Shown: in pieces, positions 45,708 to 54,541 of the stretch
Layout of the letters: every line of letters begins with the position of its first letter
Position numbering within the stretch: position 1 is the first letter of the stretch
Position numbers and translations under genes: made by a program
Notes under the pieces: generated by a model
Database searches by the model: none
Seen by the model: only the letters and a program-made list of their open reading frames with translations
What the model was told of the DNA's origin: nothing
From: Clostridiales bacterium Firm_14
Lineage (GTDB): Bacteria; Bacillota; Clostridia; Saccharofermentanales; Saccharofermentanaceae
Direction of reading: 5' to 3'
DNA length: 64,000 nucleotides
Assembly (NCBI GenBank): GCA_001604135.1
Contig: LVAT01000022.1
Span: 1-64,000, forward strand

Positions 45708-45923
45708 TTGCTCTCACCCCCCTCTATTGTTCTCCCGTGTTGGTGTTTAGATTATAGACGCTCTGAATATGTCTTGCTTTGCAGTGTTGTGACAATCAAT
45801 TGACAAATTTCAAAAAACGCTTTACTCAAAATCACTTTTGCGGTAAAGGGCAAATAGGCGAATAAGGGAATAAACTTACAAAAATGCCCATTTTTCGCCA
45901 CGGGATAGCCAACATAATCGTTA

Positions 45924-45932
45924 TGATATAAT
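45924..45932 (+). promoter_or_regulatory. Extended -10 promoter of the 3D-domain gene
   Basis: TGATATAAT (45924-45932) is an extended -10 element, TGn-TATAAT, without a recognisable -35. Transcription should begin near 45939. Confidence 0.7.
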
Positions 45933-45998
45933 AATGTTGTAATTATGCCTTCACGTAAAACGGCGTTAAGGCACAGGAATATAGAGGAGAAAGTATCA

Positions 45999-47069
45999 TT
46001 GAAGCTGGTTGGAGTAAAGGAATTCTATAATATTACACGTGCTAAGATCATCTCAGCCGTTAACTGCTGCATAGTCATTTCGCTCTGTGCAACGGCTACT
46101 TTTGCCGTGGATTCCGCCATTGACCACGCTGAGGTTGCGGCACAGACTGTCGAGACCACCGCTGAAACAACAGAAGTAGTAGTCACAGTCGTTTCATATC
46201 CTGAAGGCTACGATCCCAATAACCCGGACCAGTCTGATCCTTCTGACACGACAGAGTCTGCAGCAGCTTCTTCATCCGGATCTTCGGAATCATCCGAGAC
46301 ATCAGCATCCGAAGGCTCTTCCGAGACATCGGCTTCATCATCAGCAAGCGATTCATCGACGGAAGGCACGACGACAACGGCAGCAACCACAACTACCAAG
46401 GAAACAACTAAGGAAACCACAAAGGCTACAACGGCTGAGACAACAAAGGAGAAGATCACTGAATCCGAAGTCTACAAGACCGTTTACGCCACAACGACAG
46501 TCAATGTCAGAAAAGGTCCCGGCACTGATTACGATAAGGTAAAGCAGGTCTATTCCGGCGACGCTATCGACGTTGTCGCTGAGACTTCCAACGGCTGGTA
46601 CAAGACAGCTAACAGCAACTATGTAAAGAAGTCCCTTACAACAGGCGAGAAGCCTAAGGCTACAGCAACTCCGAAGCCCAAGCCGAAGGCAACGAATACA
46701 CCGGTGCCCAAGCAGGCAACGGCAACACCCAAGCCGAAGGCTACAAGCACACCTGCACCTAAGCCCAACGGCGAAGGTGTAAGATGCAAGATCACTTTCT
46801 ACGGACCTCAGAAAATGAAGGACGGCTCATACAGCAAGAGCACCGCTTCCGGAACGACATGTACCGAAGGCCGCACAGTTGCTGCAGACTGGTCCATCTA
46901 TCCTAAGGGAACCGTAATCTACATCGAGAATGACCCGTTGGGCGGCGACGGCTATTATACAGTCGAAGATAAGGGCGGCGCTGTTAAGGGCTACATCATA
47001 GACATCTACGCTGAAGACGGTGAGACAGGCAACCACTCTACCTGTTACCGTACCGTATACGTCAAGTAA
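45999..47069 (+). CDS. Secreted SH3b and 3D-domain cell-wall protein
   Basis: 356 residues from TTG at 45999, chosen because GAGGAG lies about 9 nt upstream. An in-frame ATG at 45945 would leave a leader of only about 6 nt after the promoter and no ribosome site. A signal-anchor (IISAVNCCIVISLCATATFA) is followed by a Ser/Thr/Glu-rich linker, an SH3b domain (about 165-215; TTVNVRKGPGTDYDKVKQVY), a Pro/Lys/Thr linker of ATATPKPK type, and a C-terminal 3D (RlpA/MltA barrel) domain with catalytic-type Asp residues in TVEDKGGAVKGYIIDIYAED. Probable peptidoglycan lytic transglycosylase. Confidence 0.87.
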   Translation: MKLVGVKEFYNITRAKIISAVNCCIVISLCATATFAVDSAIDHAEVAAQTVETTAETTEVVVTVVSYPEGYDPNNPDQSDPSDTTESAAASSSGSSESSETSASEGSSETSASSSASDSSTEGTTTTAATTTTKETTKETTKATTAETTKEKITESEVYKTVYATTTVNVRKGPGTDYDKVKQVYSGDAIDVVAETSNGWYKTANSNYVKKSLTTGEKPKATATPKPKPKATNTPVPKQATATPKPKATSTPAPKPNGEGVRCKITFYGPQKMKDGSYSKSTASGTTCTEGRTVAADWSIYPKGTVIYIENDPLGGDGYYTVEDKGGAVKGYIIDIYAEDGETGNHSTCYRTVYVK

Positions 47070-47084
47070 AACAAAAGCTTATCC

Positions 47085-47123
47085 CAAATACTTTCGTGAG
47101 ACATGCGGAAAGTATTTGTATTT
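47085..47123 (+). terminator. Terminator between the 3D-domain gene and RNase J
   Basis: Perfect 11-bp stem CAAATACTTTC / GAAAGTATTTG (47085-47095, 47108-47118), then TATTTTTA. Confidence 0.75.
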
Positions 47124-47140
47124 TTATAGAGGGAACAATT

Positions 47141-48895
47141 ATGAGCAGCAATTCGAAAAGACACAGTTACAAAGACCCTAAGTACAAGAACACGAACCCC
47201 GTAAAGATCATTCCGCTGGGCGGCATCGGCGAGATCGGCAAGAACATGACCGCCTTCGAATACAACAATGACATCATCATCGTTGACTGCGGCATGAGCT
47301 TCCCTGAAGAAAACATGCCGGGCGTCGACTGCGTAATCCCTGATTTCACATATATAAGGCGCAATCACGAGAAGCTCAGGGGCATCGTCATCACCCACGG
47401 CCACGAGGACCACATCGGCGCTCTCCCCTATTTCTTAAGGGAGTTCAAGTGCCCTGTTTTCGGCGGCACGATGGCAATCGAACTCATCAAGTTAAAGCTC
47501 CAGGACAAGAACGTTCCTATGGAGGGCCTAAAGCTCTCGACATGCAAGAACGGCGACATCATCAGGTTCGGCAATTCATTCTCGGTTGAATTCATCAGAG
47601 TCAACCACTCGATCGCCGACTCTTACGCTCTCTGCATCAACACGCCCGTCGGCAGGATCGTCCACTCCGGCGACTTTAAGATCGACTACACGCCTATCAA
47701 CGGCAAGACCATTAACCTTCAGCGCCTGGGCGAGCTCGGCAAGGAAGGCGTCCTCATGTTCATGTGTGAATCAACGAATGTCGAGATCGACGGCTTTTCG
47801 CCCTCCGAAAAGCATGTCGGCGAAGCATTCTCCTCGCTCTTCCGCAAAGCTGAAGGCCGCATAATCGTTGCCACCTTCTCATCGCACGTTCACCGCATGC
47901 AGCAGATCATCACCGCAGCCGAGAAATACGGCCGTCACGTCTGCCTCTCCGGCCGTTCGATGGTCCAGGTCTTCAACATCGCAAACCAGCTGGGCTACAT
48001 CGACATCAAGCCCGACACGCTGATCGACATCGACTCGATAGACAACTATCCTGACAACAAGATCGTCGTACTGACAACGGGCTCACAGGCCGAACCGATG
48101 AGCGCGCTTACACGTATGGCATATTCATCCCACCGTTCCGTCGACATCACAAAGGGCGACACGGTAATCATCTCCGCTGACCCTATCCCGGGCAACGAGA
48201 AGCCCATCTACAGAGTCATCAACGAGCTCTACAAAAAGGGCGCGCACGTTATCTACCAGTCACTTGCCGACGTTCACGTATCAGGCCACGCTTACAGGGA
48301 CGAGCTCATGATGCTCCACACCCTCATTAAGCCTCAGTTCTTCATCCCCGTTCACGGTGAATACCGCATGCTCTGCCTCCACAAGGAGATGGCTGAGAGC
48401 CTCGGCATGAAGGAAGAGAACATCTGCATCCTCGAAAACGGCGCGGTATTGGAGCTCACCTCCGAAGAAGCCAAGATCGCAGACCACGTACCCGCAGCAC
48501 CCGTCCTTATCGACGGCACCGGCACTGTTGACGCTGACGACAGAGTTCTTACTGATCGTATACATTTGAGCGAAGACGGCTGCCTTGCGATCGCCATCAC
48601 GGTCGATGAAGAGACAGGCGATCTCGCCTGCTCCCCTGCCGTCAACTCCATAGGCTGCTTTGACGACGCTGAGAATTCCGATGTCCTCTATGAACTGATC
48701 TCCGACAAGGTCGACGACCTCTTAAAGCAGGCCAGCACCAAGGCCGGCAGCGTCGAAGCGTTCCTTCAAAAGCGCAACTTCAGAGAGCAGATCAAGAACT
48801 TCGTCTACTCCAAGTCCGGCCGCCGCCCGATGATAATCTTCAACATCAGCTACGTCGGCGGATACGATGACGACGAGTATTACGGTGATAAGTAA
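47141..48895 (+). CDS. rnj: Ribonuclease J
   Basis: 584 residues from MSSNSKRHSYKDPK; GAGGG 8 nt upstream sets the start. It is a beta-CASP metallo-beta-lactamase RNase with 5'-3' exo- and endonuclease activity in mRNA decay and rRNA maturation. Zinc motif THGHEDHIGALPYF near residue 90; other ligands in RVNHSIADS and VHSGDFKID. The beta-CASP part (ATFSSHVHRMQQII) precedes HGEYRMLCLHKEM, and a C-terminal domain starts near 470. A B. subtilis-like cell carries J1 and J2; which of these this is cannot be told. Confidence 0.95.
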   Translation: MSSNSKRHSYKDPKYKNTNPVKIIPLGGIGEIGKNMTAFEYNNDIIIVDCGMSFPEENMPGVDCVIPDFTYIRRNHEKLRGIVITHGHEDHIGALPYFLREFKCPVFGGTMAIELIKLKLQDKNVPMEGLKLSTCKNGDIIRFGNSFSVEFIRVNHSIADSYALCINTPVGRIVHSGDFKIDYTPINGKTINLQRLGELGKEGVLMFMCESTNVEIDGFSPSEKHVGEAFSSLFRKAEGRIIVATFSSHVHRMQQIITAAEKYGRHVCLSGRSMVQVFNIANQLGYIDIKPDTLIDIDSIDNYPDNKIVVLTTGSQAEPMSALTRMAYSSHRSVDITKGDTVIISADPIPGNEKPIYRVINELYKKGAHVIYQSLADVHVSGHAYRDELMMLHTLIKPQFFIPVHGEYRMLCLHKEMAESLGMKEENICILENGAVLELTSEEAKIADHVPAAPVLIDGTGTVDADDRVLTDRIHLSEDGCLAIAITVDEETGDLACSPAVNSIGCFDDAENSDVLYELISDKVDDLLKQASTKAGSVEAFLQKRNFREQIKNFVYSKSGRRPMIIFNISYVGGYDDDEYYGDK

Positions 48896-48923
48896 TCGTT
48901 TTTGTTGATTAATTTATAGACCG

Positions 48924-49254
48924 ACCGACAAAATCTCGAAAAAGTGTTTTTTTGTCGGTCGTTTTTGCATTTTTGTGCTCGAAATGATCCGCCCTACAGA
49001 CAATTTTTCGTGGTAGTAAGTAAATTGTCTGTAGTTTTTCGCTTTTAGTGCTCAAAACGATCCACTCTACAGACAATTTCGCGGATAATCGTGTTATTTG
49101 TCTGTATTTTTTCGTTTATTGGTGCCCGAAAACGCTCTAACTACAGACATTTCTCGTGGAAAATCGTTTAATTGTCTGTAAGCACACCTATTTGGGGAGG
49201 CTTAAGCATCAAAACTACAGACAAACCAGAGCATTTTCGCCAATTCTGTCTGTA
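48924..49254. repeat. Array B: five palindromic units at 72-74-bp period
   Basis: Four units have TACAGACA(A/T) starting at 48995, 49068, 49142 and 49216, and a matching (T/C)TGTCTGTA ending at 49033, 49106, 49180 and 49254: the arm-to-arm span is always 39 bp. A first unit, ACCGACA...TGTCGGT (48924-48960), has the same plan with different arms and, followed by GTTTTTGC, may end the RNase J transcript. Inner and outer spacers share only loose similarity (GTGGAxAATCGT; TGCTCGAAAACGATC). It lies between convergent rnj and rel. Confidence 0.88.
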
Positions 49255-49340
49255 CGCGTTTTTTTCTATAAAAATCAACTATCTGATTACGTCAACAACA
49301 GCAAATCTCAGTTTCCGATTACGCCAACAACCGTAAAATC

Positions 49341-51935
49341 TCAGTTCCGGATTACGTCGACGACATCCTTAACGCGCAGGATCCTGTCGCAGGTCCTGTC
49401 GAGCTGCTCTCTGCCCGAGATGTTGATCGTAACGAAGATCCTTGCTTCAGGGCCGTCAACGACGGTATTGAGCTTGACGATGTTGATCTTCTCTTCGTTG
49501 ATCTTGTCGAGCACGTCGATCAAAAGGCCGTTACGGTCCATTGCGACTACAACGAGCTGGACGTCGTAGCTAGAAAACTTCGCCTTGGAAAGCCATCTTA
49601 CGGCTACGAGGCGCTGGTACTTCTGCTCGTCCTTATCGGAGTTGCCGCGGTTCTTTATGATGTTAAGAATGTTCTTGCAGTTTACCTTGTGGATGCCGAC
49701 GCCCTTCTCCTGAGTGACGTAGCCGATGATCTCGTCGCCGAATACAGGATGACAGCATTTCGAAATATGCGTCGCGATCGTATCAAGTCCGTTGACAACA
49801 ACTGCGTCGTTGCTGTGAGCTCTTCTTGCGGCATCGGTCCTGGCGCTCCTGGAAGGCTTTGCGGAACCTGAAGCAGCAGCCTGGAGGTCGATGCCCGTCT
49901 GGTGCGGATCGACGCTCAATGCATTTATCTTTGCGACATCGTAATCGACAACTTGCTTGGAAGTCTCGGGAGCCTTTGTTTTCGAGCTCTTGGAATTACG
50001 TGTCTGGTCAGCCTTGCCGAGTTCGATTGGAAGCTCGTTCGGGCTGTAGGCGACGTTGCCGTCAGCGGTTACACGGTAGCCCAGGGCGCGGCGCTCTTCC
50101 TCGGAAATGTTGCGGATATAGTCGTCACGCAAACGCGAGAAGACCTTGCTTACGCTGATGGAACCATAGCCTAAAGCGGCAAACATGTCATCAAGATTCT
50201 GGAAATTGTTGCGTTTTAAGATGATCTCGATCGACTTGTGCATCAGGAGCTTAGAGGGATCGAAGCCGTTACGCGTGATCTCGTTCGTCAAAAGCTCACG
50301 GCCTGTCGTGATGTTGTCGGCACGTGCTTCGCGCTTGAACCAGGAATTGATCTTGGACTTCGCGTTCGCCGTGCGCGCGATCGCAACCCAGTCGCGCGAA
50401 GGACCCTTAACGAGCTTTGCGGAAGACTGGATCTCAACGATGTCGCTGTTCTTCAGTTCGTAAGACAGCGGCACGATACGGCCGTTGACCTTGGCGCCGT
50501 GCATGTGATTGCCGATGCCCGAATGGATCGCATAAGCGAAGTCGATAGGACAGGACCCCTTAGGGAGCTTGATGACTTCGTGCTTAGGCGTGTAGACGAA
50601 GATCTCGTCCGGCGCGATGTTCATCTTGAACGCTTCCATGAACTCGCCCGAGTCGGTAAGTTCGTTCTGTGAATCGATGATCTGGCGCATCTCGTTGATC
50701 TTTGTGTCGTATCTGTCAGCCTTGAATTCCTGTGAATTGCCGGCTTCTTTGTAATGCCAGTGTGCAGCGATACCGAACTCAGCGATCTGGTGCATCGCGA
50801 ATGTTCTTATCTGCACTTCGAAAGGCGTGCCCGTGTGGCTTACGACCGTCGTATGGATCGACTGGTACTTGTTCTCCTTGGGCATCGCGATATAGTCCTT
50901 AAAGCGGCCCGGAACGTGCTGGTACATCTCGTGGATGATACCCAGTACCTGATAGCACTCGATGACCTCGTCAACTATGATCCTGCACGCGAAAAGGTCG
51001 TAGATCTCATCTATCGTCTTGCCCTTCTCGTGCATCTTCTTGTAGATGCTGTAGAAGTGCTTCGGGCGTCCTTCAATGTCGTAATGAACTATGCCGTTCT
51101 CTTCTAGCTTTCCGCGGATCTCGGAGACAACGTCTTCCATAAAGTTCTCTCTCTGGGTGCGGTTTCCGTTAACAAGCTTTACGAGCTCATAGTAATCATC
51201 CGGATGGAGGTATCTTAAGCAGAGGTCTTCCAGTTCCCACTTGATCTTATAGATACCGAATCTTCCTGCGAAAGGAACGTAGATATCCAAGGTCTCCTGA
51301 GCCTTTTCGATCTGCTTCTCAGGGCTCATGGACTTTAATGTTCTCATGTTGTGAAGACGGTCAGCGAGCTTGATGAAGATGACACGGATGTCGTCGGTAA
51401 GCGCGATGAACATTTTTCGAACATTCGATGCCTGAATATCGACCTTGGAATTGTAAATAACATTATCGAGGCTCAGATTGAGCTTCGTAACACCGTCAAC
51501 GAGGCTGCATACAACGGGTCCGAATTTCTCCGTGACCATGGCATCGTCAACGATCGTATCTTCGATAGTATCGTGAAGGAGCGCTGCTTCGATCGTAGCG
51601 GAGTCAACCTTAAGGTCAGCAAGGATCAATGCAACAGCGACAGGGTGCGTAATATAGGGCTCGCCCGTCTTACGCTTCTGGTTGCGGTGCGCCTTGAATG
51701 CGAAGATAAACGCCTTCTCCATCTCGGCGTTGTCTTCTTCGATATCCTTCTCATCGAGATTTGCGGCTCTTGCGTACTCGTCGTAGAGCTTCAAGATTTC
51801 CTGGAATTTCTCCTCCAGGTCAGAAGGGATCTCGGGCTTAATGCTGTCGTCCTGAAGATAAGCGCGTTCGGCCTCAGCCTGCACTTCCTCTTCCGTTACG
51901 GCATTAAATTCTTTGTCATTCTTGCCCTTAGTCAC
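49341..51935 (-). CDS. relA: Bifunctional (p)ppGpp synthetase/hydrolase Rel
   Basis: 864 residues; GTG at 51933-51935 with AGGAG 8 nt upstream, overlapping the recJ stop by 8 nt. Domains: HD hydrolase (about 90-240; HPVAVALILADLKVD and HDTIEDT), synthetase (about 320-430; GRFKDYIAMPKENKYQSIH), TGS (about 470-530), helical region, zinc-finger/RIS part (ATHISKCCHPVFGDEIIGYV), and C-terminal ACT (VVAMDRNGLLIDVLDKINEE). Both active sites look intact, so it should make and degrade the alarmone. A low-complexity Ser/Thr/Lys/Ala insert of about 70 residues separates helical and RIS parts. Confidence 0.95.
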   Translation of the reverse strand: MTKGKNDKEFNAVTEEEVQAEAERAYLQDDSIKPEIPSDLEEKFQEILKLYDEYARAANLDEKDIEEDNAEMEKAFIFAFKAHRNQKRKTGEPYITHPVAVALILADLKVDSATIEAALLHDTIEDTIVDDAMVTEKFGPVVCSLVDGVTKLNLSLDNVIYNSKVDIQASNVRKMFIALTDDIRVIFIKLADRLHNMRTLKSMSPEKQIEKAQETLDIYVPFAGRFGIYKIKWELEDLCLRYLHPDDYYELVKLVNGNRTQRENFMEDVVSEIRGKLEENGIVHYDIEGRPKHFYSIYKKMHEKGKTIDEIYDLFACRIIVDEVIECYQVLGIIHEMYQHVPGRFKDYIAMPKENKYQSIHTTVVSHTGTPFEVQIRTFAMHQIAEFGIAAHWHYKEAGNSQEFKADRYDTKINEMRQIIDSQNELTDSGEFMEAFKMNIAPDEIFVYTPKHEVIKLPKGSCPIDFAYAIHSGIGNHMHGAKVNGRIVPLSYELKNSDIVEIQSSAKLVKGPSRDWVAIARTANAKSKINSWFKREARADNITTGRELLTNEITRNGFDPSKLLMHKSIEIILKRNNFQNLDDMFAALGYGSISVSKVFSRLRDDYIRNISEEERRALGYRVTADGNVAYSPNELPIELGKADQTRNSKSSKTKAPETSKQVVDYDVAKINALSVDPHQTGIDLQAAASGSAKPSRSARTDAARRAHSNDAVVVNGLDTIATHISKCCHPVFGDEIIGYVTQEKGVGIHKVNCKNILNIIKNRGNSDKDEQKYQRLVAVRWLSKAKFSSYDVQLVVVAMDRNGLLIDVLDKINEEKINIVKLNTVVDGPEARIFVTINISGREQLDRTCDRILRVKDVVDVIRN

Positions 51936-54069
51936 CTTGTATTCTCCTATAAACCTCAGAATCACTGAGTTTTACTTTGTCACCCGTCCTCAGGATGTTG
52001 AAGCAGACCCTCATGGGTTTTATCGTCCTAAGCCTTATCAGCCTGCAGTCAGCGAAAACCTCGAGGCACCGCTTAAGCTGGAACGGAGTCACCGATACAT
52101 CATAATTGTTAGACACCAATCTTGCAAGAAGGTCTAAGTCGACCGTCGACATCGCATTGCCTCCGAAACGCTCGATCGCCTTGTAACAAGCGCCATACTG
52201 CTCCGATGTCGGCCGCATCTGTCCCCTGATATCTTCGCCGGGTGCCATTTTCGCGATCTGGTCCATAGCAAGTCCGCTCGTATAAAGCTTCTCCGCGATC
52301 TCGGCCTTCTGCCACATGAATCCCGGCGCCTTCTCGGGCCTGATGTCCTCCAAGTGCAGGCTCAGCGAAGTCTCGCCCCTGTAGCAGTATTCGTTAAGCG
52401 TATAAGCGATATCGACCTTGTCGCCCGCTCTCAGGATATTGAAATAATCACCCATTCCGAAGCCAACCGCAGAAAGGCTCGTCTTGCCCTGCGCGTCTGT
52501 CAGGTCTAGCCTGATGTGAGCGCCCTGGCTCATCTGCGCAATGCCCGAGATAACAAGCCCCTTAGTAACAAACACCGGCTTGGGATTACCAATTCCGAAA
52601 GGCCTCAGCTTGCTTACCTCATAGTAAGCATCGAAGTCCAGTCCCTCCGGCGCGATCTCGCACTCGGCATTGATCGCATCCTCATCCGACTCTTCGCCGG
52701 ACTGGCCCTTCTCTTCAAAGATCTTCGCCGACTCAGTCTCGAGCGCCTCCATGAACGCGCCCATCTCAGTCTTCCTTACGAGAAGTCCGGCCGCCTTCTT
52801 ATGTCCTCCGAAGTTCACGAGCTTATCAGAGATCCTCTCCAGGCACTCATAAAGATCAAAGTCTCCAAAGGCTCTTCCCGAACCCTTCGCGCATCCGGGC
52901 TCAGTCGAATCATCCGTAAACACCAGAGCCGATCTGCCATAGAACTGCGACAGCTTGCCCGCAACGATTCCAAGCACGCCCTGGTGCCAATCCTTACCGT
53001 ATACAACGATCGGACCGCACGTATTCGTGAGCGACCATCTGTCAGGCCTCGTCGGGCTCTCCAATTGTGCCCTCGCCTCATCAAAGACCTTCGCCTCGAT
53101 CTCCTTACGCTCATCATTCTGCCTCGTAAGGTCCTGCGCAGCACTCTTTGCCTCAGTCGGGTTGTTCTCGAGGAAGAGCTTCAAGGCATCAGCCGAATCA
53201 TAAAGCCTGCCCGCCGCATTGATTCGCGGCACGAAATTAAACGAAATAAACGTCTCATCCAAAGTCTTTCCCGGTGCCAGAAGCATCTCGTTCATAACAC
53301 CGACGCCGACATTTGAAGGATTCTTCATGCTCTTAAAAGCACGCTTGATAATGGTCCTGTTCTCATTCGTAACGGACACCAGGTCAGCGATCGTCGCAAG
53401 TCCCGCAAGCTCAACCGCCTGACGCCAGATATTTCCCGTGACCTTGTACTTACCGTCCTTGCCCAATGCCTCAACGAGCTTCAATGCAACGCCCGCGCCG
53501 CAAAGATCGATGAACGGATAAGTATTGTCCGGCCTCTTCGCGCAGATAACGCAATCTGCCGGCGGCAGCTCATCCTTAACATTGTGGTGATCCGTAACGA
53601 TAACCTTGATTCCGCGGTTCTTAAGCTCCTGCACCGTATCAACATTCGTAACGCCGCAGTCAACCGTGATCACGAGATCAGGATTCTTCTCAATGACCTT
53701 GTCCATGATCTTCTCGGTAAGTCCGTAACCGTGCTCCGACCTGTGCGGCACGATGTAATACACCTTAACCGAATGGCTCCTGAAATACCTGACAAGTATC
53801 GACGTCGCAGTAACGCCGTCACAATCGTAGTCGCCGTAAACCAGTATCTTACCGTGGCGGTCCATCGTCTCATTAATGATGTCGACAGCCTTGCGCATGT
53901 CATTATAGAGGAACGGATCATGCCAGATACCGTCATCCTCAGCCAAAAACTGCTCTACGGATTGTCCTTCAGTTATTCCGCGATTCTTAAGCAAAACATT
54001 AAGGAGCGTACCGGCATCCCCTACTTTTTGGGACGCCGATAAGCGCCAGTTCTTACCGGTCAACAACAT
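51928..54069 (-). CDS. recJ: Single-stranded-DNA exonuclease RecJ
   Basis: 713 residues from MLLTGKNWRLSASQK; a longer frame would pass through the promoter. DHH phosphoesterase domain with ILVYGDYDCDGVTATS, ITVDCGVTNVD and VTDHHNVKDE; DHHA1 domain with NFGGHKKAAGL; C-terminal OB-like domain (RAGDKVDIAYTLNEYCYRG). It degrades ssDNA 5'-3' in recombination and mismatch repair. Its stop overlaps the rel start, a coupling I regard as co-transcription. Confidence 0.94.
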   Translation of the reverse strand: MLLTGKNWRLSASQKVGDAGTLLNVLLKNRGITEGQSVEQFLAEDDGIWHDPFLYNDMRKAVDIINETMDRHGKILVYGDYDCDGVTATSILVRYFRSHSVKVYYIVPHRSEHGYGLTEKIMDKVIEKNPDLVITVDCGVTNVDTVQELKNRGIKVIVTDHHNVKDELPPADCVICAKRPDNTYPFIDLCGAGVALKLVEALGKDGKYKVTGNIWRQAVELAGLATIADLVSVTNENRTIIKRAFKSMKNPSNVGVGVMNEMLLAPGKTLDETFISFNFVPRINAAGRLYDSADALKLFLENNPTEAKSAAQDLTRQNDERKEIEAKVFDEARAQLESPTRPDRWSLTNTCGPIVVYGKDWHQGVLGIVAGKLSQFYGRSALVFTDDSTEPGCAKGSGRAFGDFDLYECLERISDKLVNFGGHKKAAGLLVRKTEMGAFMEALETESAKIFEEKGQSGEESDEDAINAECEIAPEGLDFDAYYEVSKLRPFGIGNPKPVFVTKGLVISGIAQMSQGAHIRLDLTDAQGKTSLSAVGFGMGDYFNILRAGDKVDIAYTLNEYCYRGETSLSLHLEDIRPEKAPGFMWQKAEIAEKLYTSGLAMDQIAKMAPGEDIRGQMRPTSEQYGACYKAIERFGGNAMSTVDLDLLARLVSNNYDVSVTPFQLKRCLEVFADCRLIRLRTIKPMRVCFNILRTGDKVKLSDSEVYRRIQGD

Positions 54070-54102
54070 AAAACTATTCTCAACTTTATCTTTATTGACT
54101 TT

Positions 54103-54131
54103 ATTATAGCCGAATTGCCGCTCATTTACAA
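54103..54131 (-). promoter_or_regulatory. recJ-rel promoter
   Basis: TTGTAA (plus 54126-54131), 17-bp spacer and TATAAT (plus 54103-54108) on the minus strand, about 35 nt before the recJ ATG. Confidence 0.8.
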
Positions 54132-54149
54132 AAACGGCCTTTGTCGGTT

Positions 54150-54189
54150 TTGAGACTAGTCTCAATCTTCTGCCATTTAGTCTCAATCT
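54150..54189 (-). promoter_or_regulatory. Operator-like palindrome plus half-site upstream of the recJ promoter
   Basis: TTGAGACTAGTCTCAA (54150-54165) is a perfect 16-bp palindrome. Its half-site TAGTCTCAATCT (54157-54168) recurs at 54178-54189, 21 bp away, two helical turns. The palindrome centre is about 60 bp upstream of the predicted start of transcription, a typical activator position. Confidence 0.6.
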
Positions 54190-54289
54190 GCGCTGAAAGG
54201 GTTGATTTGTTGGTAAGGGGGGATAGGATAAGAGGTGTATACGTGGTTAAACATAGACATGACCTACATTTTTCAAAACAACACCTGAT

Positions 54290-54520
54290 TTGTCTGTAAA
54301 TACGATGCTTTATAAGCCTCTAGCGCCTAGATCAACAGACAAATTCAAAGTATAAACGTCTTTTTGTCTGTATTTTTGACCTGTTACTATCGTTATTTCA
54401 AACGATTTACAGACAATTTCAAGGATTTTATGGCTTGTTGTCTGTAAATCGGACACATCGACATCGTTTTTTCGAGAAAAATACAGACAAAAGTCCCCAC
54501 AAGAGAGAGTTTTGTCTGTT
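54290..54520. repeat. Array C: palindromic units at exact 74-bp period before the PD-(D/E)XK-like gene
   Basis: TTGTCTGTA occurs at 54290-54298, 54364-54372, 54438-54446 and, with one change, 54512-54520. Its complement (A/T)ACAGACAA occurs at 54334-54342, 54408-54416 and 54482-54490. Every step is 74 bp and each full unit spans 39 bp. Same arms as array B. The last arm ends 9 bp before the ribosome site of the next gene. A lone TTTGTCGGT at 54140-54148 may be a decayed earlier unit. Confidence 0.88.
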
Positions 54521-54541
54521 GACCCACAAAGGAGGCTTTTT

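Noticed and set aside
45945-45998. ATG at 45945 as start of the 3D-domain protein
   Set aside because: The extended -10 promoter would leave a leader of about 6 nt and there is no ribosome site; TTG at 45999 has GAGGAG upstream.
48924-49254. CRISPR array, since the 74-bp period fits repeat plus spacer
   Set aside because: Only the 9-bp arms are conserved; a CRISPR repeat would be near-identical over 25-40 bp. Spacers are similar to one another, and no cas gene is present.
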